64,000 nt of DNA. It comes from Mantis religiosa. Taxonomy: Eukaryota > Arthropoda > Insecta > Mantodea > Mantidae. The translations under genes were made by a program, and so were the position numbers. Shown here in pieces: positions 57,271 through 64,000 of the stretch; position 1 is the first letter of the stretch, and each line of letters starts with the position of its first letter. The notes under the pieces are model-generated. The model searched no databases. It had not been told where the DNA came from and saw only the letters and a list, made by a program, of their open reading frames with translations. The DNA lies in NCBI GenBank assembly GCA_030765055.1, contig CM060955.1:97883020-97947019 (forward strand). The letters run 5' to 3'.

Positions 57271-57660
57271 TTTCACCTTATATCAACAATGTTTCGTAGT
57301 CTCTCATCCCGTACACTTGGGACAAATTCAAATGAATTACTTAACATAATGTACACAAGCAACTTCACATTCAATGTTTCTGTTACCCATCACATTTTGC
57401 TTTATAAACTCTTCAGCCTAATTAAAAATATGTCAATATTAATTACAAAATTCATAAGTATATGCTCAGAAAGATACTTAACGTTATGCTGCTATCTACT
57501 GAGCGTGAGTACAAATGCCCTCTACTACTGCCATCTCAGACATTCAACATGTAATCTGCCTAAACAACTGTTAGAACCCGGTGGCTCACCAATCTCGTTG
57601 GCTCGCCTGTGATGCAGCTAACTGCTTTATCGATTGCTTCGTAGTGTGCCAACCACAGCA
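57270..57660 (-). repeat. Dispersed copy of the U1-repeat spacer
   Basis: Includes TCATCCCGTACACTTGGGAC, GAGCGTGAGTACAAATGCC and GGTGGCTCACCAATCTCGTT, collinear with 34280-34700. Confidence 0.8.
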
Positions 57661-57799
57661 TTTTAGCCGACCAAGACCAGACTGGTCTTATGGTCTTTGC
57701 GTTAGTTCGCCTGCTTGCCGCTTCCAGTCACAAAATGCTGTACAGTCCGATTTGTTAATGTGCAGCATAGTATTCACAGTTGTTGTTGTTGTTGTTGTT

Positions 57800-57968
57800 G
57801 TTTACGTCTTCCAAAGCTGAGTCATATCGGACGATGAATGGAATGGGTGAAATAATGCTCAAATGTGCCTGGGGTCCATGGGGCTTAGAGTTACCCGACA
57901 TTAGTCTTTCAGGATAATGGAAAACCCCGAAAAAACGTTATCTAGGTAACCCACCCTGACCGAGATTC
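57800..57968 (-). repeat. SINE S1 body, reverse strand, next to (TTG)n
   Basis: The complement of GTCATATCGGACGATGAATG through ACCCTGACCGAGATTC. The tRNA-like head is truncated. A (TTG)n run lies at 57779-57800 on its 3' side. Confidence 0.75.
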
Positions 57969-58040
57969 AGGCTGGTTTAGCTAGATAAGGTTTTTTCGGG
58001 GGGTTTCCTTATCCCGAAAGACGAATGTCGGGTGATCATG
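57968..58040 (+). repeat. SINE S1 body fragment, plus strand
   Basis: AGATAAGGTTTTTTCGGGG to GAAAGACGAATGTCGGGTGA, inverted relative to the adjoining S1 piece. Confidence 0.7.
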
Positions 58041-58049
58041 CTAGTGGTG

Positions 58050-58740
58050 CAACGTAAAGGAAATAAAGTTATTCACGAGTAAGTTCGGCGAGTTATTTAC
58101 AGTGTTATTAAGTTTTGGGATGAAGAGAAGCAAGAAGGTGAGAAAATGCCCATTACAAATACCACCGAACGAGCTGTCACTTCTACTATCTACAGCAAGA
58201 CAACGGGCCGGTGCGAAGAAAGTGGAGCGAGCAAAATAAAATCTCCTCGCAAGATTGGTAAGCCTCCTGCAAATAAAATCGTTTTGGACGAGACGGATAA
58301 GTGCATCATTGTAAGAAAATATCAGGAGTATAACGAGGTTAAAAAAGAAATACCTACACCGCGAAAATTATTGCACTTTTATTTTTTTTAAAAAAAAAAA
58401 AAGAGGTGAATTTCACTGAGGGTAAAGAAACACTTAGAAAAATAATGAAATCTATTGGATTTCAATTCAAAAAGTGTAAAGGTGGTGTACTGGGCGAACG
58501 CGCTGACATAGTGGCTCAAAGAGCATCATTTCTTAGAGCACTCAGAAGAAATGAATGCAAGGAAAATAAGCCATGGATGAAACCTAGATTCACACACATT
58601 ACAAAGTTCTCAAGTGTTGGCAGAGTGACGATGTTCCAGGAATGTATACAAATAACAGTGATGGACACAGTCTTATTATTCTGCATGCTGGCTGGGAAAT
58701 GGGATTTATTCCAGGTTAACTTTAAAGAGAGTCTATTAAA
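58050..58740 (+). pseudogene. DDE transposase N-terminal relic
   Basis: Frame 58146-58391 has KSPRKIGKPPANKIVLDETD and CIIVRKYQEYNEVKKEIPTP; frame 58406 on has GKETLRKIMKSIGFQFKKCK and ERADIVAQRASFLRALRRN. These are the helix-turn-helix part of the insect DDE endonuclease group whose catalytic part resembles the relic at 10950. Near 58660 another frame gives DGHSLIILHAGWEMGFIPG, a conserved segment before the second catalytic Asp. Frameshifts and an A-run break it, and it stops at the Penelope insertion. Confidence 0.6.
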
Positions 58741-58869
58741 GACACTAGACAACACTTACACTTCCAAGAAAGGAATTTATTCCAGGTGTTTGCCTCATAT
58801 ACTATTCTAAATCCAAAACCTCAATTTACCACAATACATTTTTAAACATAAATTAACTAATAATAAAAG

Positions 58870-60010
58870 GTAAAATAGAACTCGCCAAGTAGCGTTATTG
58901 GTTGTGCAATACCTGAGCATGTCTATTCTTCTGGGTGGCAAACATTTAAATTACTCTTTTGTTGAAGTTAGGGATTTCACCATATTCCCCCTATCAGCTT
59001 TTCTGGCCGATCTGTACATGAGTGCATTAGAAATAAGGATCAACAAAGGTTTCCCTTGGATGCTCAAACTCTGGCAACGATATGTAGATGGCATCTTCAC
59101 AGTAGTACAAAAAAAGAAAAACACATCAGTGATGCACTAAAACTTTTAAATATCCAAGAAAAAAGCATCAAGTTCACTGTAGAAATAGAAAAAGATGAGT
59201 ATTTACCATTTTTGGATCTAAAAATAATGAGGAATAAAAACAGACTAAACTTTGGCATTTACAGAAAACCAACACAGACAAACAACTACATAAAAGCTAA
59301 TGGCTACAACCCAAGATCCCACAAACAGGCAATCTTCAAAAGTTTAGCACACAGACTGGTAAACATCCCTCTCACAGCAGAAGAATACAAAACAGAATAC
59401 AACAAAATAATTGAAATAGCACAAAAAAATAACTTTCCCAAATCATTAGTGGACAAAAAAGTGAACTTAGCAAAACAGAAGAAGCTACTAAAGGAAACCA
59501 CAACCCTCTCAGCTACAGAAACTAATATGATTTTCAAAAAATTCACTTACCATCCATGGGCCTTTGATAAATTCAAAAAAGTCTTCAAAAAACAAAACAT
59601 TCAACTAGCACCAGTCAACCATTTCTCCTTAAAAAACCTAATTTGCTCAAACATCAAAGATGCCATTCCATCTAACAAAAAATATGGTATATATCAAATT
59701 GAATGCAATGACTGTAGTCAAATTTATATTGAAAATACCAAAAGAAATTTAGAAACAAGAGCAAAGGAACACTTTAGAAACATAAAGTATAAACAATTAG
59801 AAAAAATCAGCAGTTGCCACACATTTTTGGGGAGAAAACCACAACATAAATCCAGAACCAAAACTACTAAAACATACATCAGGAAAACAAGAACTATCCA
59901 CAAGGGAACAACTCTTCATTTCAAAAAACAGGAACAAAGTATTCAATTTCGACATCCCCCAGAAAGATTTATTCAGTAAGTTCCTTGAACCGCCACCAGC
60001 GGAGACCTAT
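58870..60010 (+). pseudogene. Penelope-like element: reverse transcriptase C-terminus and GIY-YIG
   Basis: Frame 58898-59140 covers RT motifs (FPLSAFLADLYMSALEI, RYVDGIFTVVQ). The catalytic YVDD is changed to YVDG. Frame 59056-59979 (307 codons, shifted) continues with VEIEKDEYLPFLDLKI, NFGIYRKPTQTNNYIK, SLAHRLVNIPLTAEEY and ends in a GIY-YIG endonuclease (KYGIYQIECNDCSQIYI, NTKRNLETRAKEHF). Its CxxC insertion is the mark of Penelope enzymes; YIG has become YIE. Degenerate copy, 5' part missing. Confidence 0.85.
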
Positions 60011-60044
60011 GACAAAATATTGTCAACTACACCAATGAGAACCA

Positions 60045-60126
60045 GTTAATGGCCGGTTGAGGATGGAGGCAAAGTCTCTGAAACATATAAAAATTATTTG
60101 TGGTTCAACCACAAATAATTTTTATA
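60045..60126 (+). other. Possible hammerhead-ribozyme remnant and 41-bp palindrome
   Basis: GGTTGAGGATGGAGGC...CTCTGAAAC at 60055-60084 resembles the CTGATGAG...CGAAAC core of the hammerhead ribozymes found in Penelope elements, with several core bases mutated. Right after it comes a perfect inverted repeat: arms 60086-60105 (TATAAAAATTATTTGTGGTT) and 60107-60126 around one C. Confidence 0.4.
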
Positions 60127-60440
60127 TTAATTTTGACGTCACTGTTACTAAATTCCTCCAAACACACATCTCTGAAACATGTTCTGGAAACATTTAAAAG
60201 TAAGTGTTGTTTAGTGTCATTAATCGACTCCCTTTAAATTTAATTTATTATAACAAATCTGTTTTCAACACTTCCAAGAAAGGAATTGTAAATGAAGGTG
60301 ACTTTTCAGTAAATGATCCACTCTATTCATTTTAAAATTACACTACACTATACTACATAAAGATACTAACAGAGACGCCCCTATCACCTCCAAGGAGTTC
60401 ACCAAACCAACATCCATTAGTCGACAACAGCTGATGATGT
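60127..60440. other. Unassigned, 3' of the Penelope relic
   Basis: Contains ACTTCCAAGAAAGGAATT at 60260, also present at 58763 on the other side of the Penelope element, perhaps the flanking duplication. Nothing else recognised. Confidence 0.4.
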
Positions 60441-61350
60441 TAGGGATAGATCATTTTGTAAACGGATGTTGGCTTTACCTATCTCATCACCAAATGTGGC
60501 TTCAATGCTGGAGATGGGAAGAGCGGTTGGTAAGGGAATGATAGTAGAAAGGTTGATGAAATACTGGTGTAGAATAAAATCACTAGATGAGCATAATATT
60601 TTGAAAAACTGTTTAGTAATGCAGGAGAAATCTTCTGCTGGGGCGAATTGGGTTCAGGGTATAAGAAGAATACAGGAAATTGGAATGGGTTACATATGGG
60701 AAGGGAGAGAGGAGTTAGTAAGAGGTTTCTGGGTTGAAGTAAGGAATAGAGTGGAAGATATAGAGAAACAAGAATAATTTCATAGTCTTAGTGGTAAGAA
60801 ATGTTTAGTATTTTATAGTCAACTAAAGATGAATTGAGATAGAGTGAAATATGTGGATGTATGCAATAGGATAGGAAGGGAAGGTTGGATTTGGACTAGA
60901 TTAAGTGTATATGGACTAAGAGGGGATAGGATGGGAGTGAACTTGGATAAATCTCCTTTATGTGGAGGAGCAGACAATGATTTACATTATGTTGATTTAC
61001 AAATTTGACAATGATTTGCAAATGTAGTAGAATGTGAAGTAACAAAGCTGTGGAGAAAACAGCTTTTACCAAAAAAATGGGAGAATATCAATATAAAAGT
61101 TCAAAAAATAGGATAATGAAGCTACAAAAGGAAGAAGATATAAAAATGCTAGAGGATTTTATGGGAAGGGCAAGGTAAAAATGGTATAGAAAAATAAAGA
61201 AAAGTAATATGAATTAAGTTAAGGTTCACTGTGCATAAATAACCATGGTGTTAATATGTATAGTGGACTAAGGGATAAGATAGCATCTCATGTAATGTGT
61301 AAGTAAATAAAGTTGTAAAAACTTTCTGTACAAATGGTTTGTAAATAAAT
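60440..61350 (+). pseudogene. Non-LTR retrotransposon ORF2 C-terminal fragment (group L2, copy 3)
   Basis: Frame 60466-60777 reads LALPISSPNVASMLEMGRAV and RLMKYWCRIKSLDEHNILKN, collinear with the copy at 12590-12740 (VLGLPISTANEVTLTEMGR). A broken knuckle (CGGADNDLHY) lies near 60962. The 3' tail is GTAAATAAATACTTG near 61340. Many stops. Confidence 0.65.
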
Positions 61351-62700
61351 ACTTGACTTAAACTTCACACTGGTAAACAAAATTTGACAAATATAATATA
61401 TTGTTAATGTGATGATGTTAGGAAGATCCTAATGAAATGCATTCTAGATAAATATTAGCAATAAGTGGAGCATTGAGTACTAGTTCGACTCAAAATTATA
61501 CTACACTGCTTTGTTCACCAAACAATTAAGATTCCAACAAGAATCACACGGATGCTAAAACTTCATGTAACAGGCTACAAATAGCCTGCCCCAAGTGTTG
61601 CTGAATGCGATGTAGGAAGAGGAGAGTAGGGGAGCGAGGAAGGTATAGACACCTGACTGGCAAAGTGTGTAGAGGGGAGAGGAGTGACTGCGGGCCTGTG
61701 TTCTGCTTCGCCACAAGGAGACTGGTGCAGTTGTGAACAACACTGTGAGTTCCAAGCTTCCTAAGCATAAAGGAATCTTGGTATAAAAAATTATTATATG
61801 TAATAATTGTTACAATTGAATAAATGGTTTCTTCAAATTAAACAAATGCCTATAAGTTGCATGATATTATTGGTGGTGCTCAGCCCCTCTGGCCCTTAAT
61901 GACAGTCCACTCCTATTGTGTTGCATCATTGGTAGGTGCTGAATTTAAATACAAAGTTATTTAAATACCATTTACTTTATCGAGATCTAACTGTATTGGA
62001 ACACCACTGTGAAGCGTAATAATTACTAATAAATACAACTCATCTATAAATTAATAATTACCATTTACTTGTTCATGCACATGCACTAGCAGATACTCAG
62101 GGACGTTTTACTGAAACAGACAACTTCAGGGAGCACAAAACATTTATTTCACATGTATTTTCTTGGTGTCAAATTTTTGGGAGGGATGTAATACCTTGTC
62201 TACCCTCTTATGTACAGGGTAGAGAAAATAAAAATACAAAATAATTGAAAAATTGAAACCTATGTCTATGTTATGTCTCAAAAATGGTCTATGACACAAA
62301 AAGGTTATTTGAATCAGATTGCTTTAAAGACATCTACATTGGTGTAGTTTTATTCTGTCGCCTGTAGTTCATTTGTTATAAAACATTCAACACATGAAGT
62401 AGGTTTCACATTCCATTCCCAAAAAACTCAAGATACAAGTTTTATTTGTCATGTAATATCATAACATATGGTACTTTAATCAAAATAATTTAAGAGCAAT
62501 TTTTGAGAAAATAAAACATTTTTAAACATTTTCTGTGTAGTGTGTAGTTTAATTTTCTTGAAAATTTGTATCACATCTTTGGAAGATACTGAGTCTGAAA
62601 GCATGTTTGAATATTTATAACTTCTTTTTTTGAATTAGAATGTTTGCACATGCATGTATTTGGGAGAATGCACAGCTGCATGTACACTGACATACCTCTA
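61350..62700. other. Unassigned AT-rich region
   Basis: No gene or repeat recognised. A purine-rich patch (61615-61690) gives two overlapping short minus-strand frames without known motifs. Confidence 0.35.
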
Positions 62701-62705
62701 CTTTT

Positions 62706-62949
62706 ATGCCTGTCTCGGTAGTGTAGATGGTAGCATGTCTGCCTCACATTTAAGAGGTCCCGAGTTCCAATCTCGGTCAGGGTGAGTTACCTAGATAAGG
62801 TTTTTTCCGGGGTTTTCCCTTATCCTTCAAGGCGAATGTCGGGTAATTCTAAGCTCCATGTACCCTGGACTCATTGAGCATCATTTCACCCAATTCATTC
62901 ACCGTCCGATATAACTTAACGTTGGGACAGACATAAATTAAAAAAAAAA
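62706..62949 (+). repeat. SINE S1, complete copy
   Basis: Head ATGCCTGTCTCGGTAGTG, B-box GAGTTCCAATCTCGG, full body and A-tail. Flanked by the perfect 10-bp duplication CTCTACTTTT at 62696-62705 and 62950-62959. Confidence 0.95.
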
Positions 62950-63209
62950 CTCTACTTTTTTCCAAAAATCTTTCTTTGTTTTCAGAGGCCTCAAAAATAT
63001 TTATTTCTAGTGACATCTAAATAAAAACAACTTTTGGTGGAATACCTACTAGTTACATTGTAGAGGAATTAACAAACCAACTTTGACGTTTCTTGCATAT
63101 ATTGTCATCAATGTATTGAAAATTGTATAGACTGTTATTACCATTTATTTCTCTTGAATTTGTTCCCCAATTGTTCTCTGAAGCAGCCATTATGCAGTAA
63201 TTAGAAAGC

Positions 63210-63775
63210 TAGTTCTAAGTTCAAGGATTCTGCAACTGCAGTGTTAGTCATACGGGGATCTTCATTTAGAACACAAAGGAGCACACAGCATTTCACCTCT
63301 GCTGCGACCTTACTGGATTCCCCACTACCAATTGCCATTGTGCTCGTTGGTCCAATATTCTACAAGCAGACTGTAAATGCAGAGAGCTAACAAATTACAT
63401 TTTGACCCAATTTCATCATGAACCGATAGAAGAAGAGAAATCACATGGGTGGTTTCAACAAGATTTGCTACTGCCCATAGAGCAGAAGAGTCCATGAATA
63501 AAATTAGGGAAGTGTTTGAAGATAGAGTGATTAATGCTGGTGTATGGCCCTCTTGCTCCTTGATCTAGCAGTGTGTGATTTTTTACCTGTGGGATAACTT
63601 GAAAGACAAAGTTTACTAAACAAGTTCTCATACATTGGAAGAACTAAAACAAAATATTAGAAATTAAATCGGAAACATTACAGTGGCCCAACTTAATCAT
63701 GTGTATCAGAGTGTGTTGTTCCAATATAATACTTGTTTGGCCGAGGGTGGACGACATTTCCAGCATCTTCTGTAA
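63210..63775 (+). pseudogene. Tc1/mariner-like transposase fragment
   Basis: Across several frameshifts the plus strand reads RELTNYILTQFHHEPIEEEK and SHGWFQQD (second Asp region), then AEESMNKIREVFEDRVI and NAGVWP. After that come FYLWDNLKDKVY-like codons, HTLEELKQNIRN and GNITVAQLNHVYQSVLFQY, and last AEGGRHFQHLL. It is the same transposase group as the element at 5931-7973 but not the same copy. The third-Asp block (PPRSPDL) is damaged near 63545-63570. Confidence 0.7.
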
Positions 63776-64000
63776 GGTAAGAGTGTTATACATGCTTTAT
63801 ATGTGGAGTTCATATAGGAGTAAAGCTGGATGTGGCACACCCAGTCATGCACAGGTGAAATGCTGTGTGCCCATTTGGTATTAAATGAAGAACCCTATAG
63901 TTCATCGACATTTTGGAACACCACAGTGTAGTGAAACATAAATTATAGAGGAGTCATATTTTTTACACATCAGCTTCACTTACATACGCATATTGAAGAC
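63776..64000. other. Unassigned end of window
   Basis: Nothing recognised. Confidence 0.4.

Overview
The window looks like nuclear DNA of a repeat-dense insect with a large genome. It carries Jockey-clade non-LTR retrotransposons, mariner/Tc1, hAT and Harbinger-like DNA transposons, a Penelope-like element, several tRNA-derived SINE families, and U1 snRNA copies with the insect-type Sm site AATTTTTGG. A cockroach or termite is my guess, not proven. No complete conserved host protein gene is visible. The only host-gene candidate is a small two-exon reading frame on the minus strand at 29867-30224.

Layout. 1-12 kb: broken DNA transposons (mariner at 0.5 kb; a terminal-inverted-repeat element with a 172-bp satellite at 2.6-4.3 kb; a mariner split by a SINE at 5 kb; a Tc1/mariner-like element at 5.9-8.0 kb whose catalytic segment is tandemly amplified about ten times; hAT at 10 kb; a DD-E transposase relic at 11 kb). 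12-25 kb: tails of a second LINE group, SINEs, a probable solo LTR and an (ATT)n tract with an uninterrupted core of almost 0.9 kb. 25-58 kb: a U1 snRNA gene-repeat cluster with its spacers, invaded by LINEs. 58-64 kb: transposase, Penelope, LINE and SINE remnants.

The main discovery is at 25-58 kb. Four U1 snRNA copies lie at 33315 (+), 34710 (+), 35675 (-) and 49260 (-). They sit in a repeat unit of about 1.4 kb and form two tandem pairs facing tail to tail. In three of the four, the 3' end of a Jockey-clade LINE abuts the U1 5' end, in the same orientation and at the same place, next to the motif CTTCGGCATAC (-7 to +4 of U1). At U1 copy 3 three elements are stacked head to tail (C', B, A). 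An 11-13 bp copy of the target separates neighbours and flanks A and B as target-site duplications. Two sequence-distinct LINE families use the same site. Copy 2 is an uninterrupted site, and its upstream sequence reappears as the 5' flank of elements C' and F. This is what a U1-snRNA-start-site-specific retrotransposon system would look like. U2-targeting LINEs (Keno, Utopia) are known; I do not know of a Jockey-clade element specific for U1, though I cannot search.

Most coding sequence belongs to these LINEs: a zinc-knuckle ORF1 whose stop codon directly abuts the ORF2 start (TAAATG), and an ORF2 with AP-endonuclease and reverse transcriptase (YADD) domains. Element B is the most intact, with an 860-codon open ORF2 that carries a premature stop. 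The rest of the window is mainly nested insertions, many dated by their target-site duplications.
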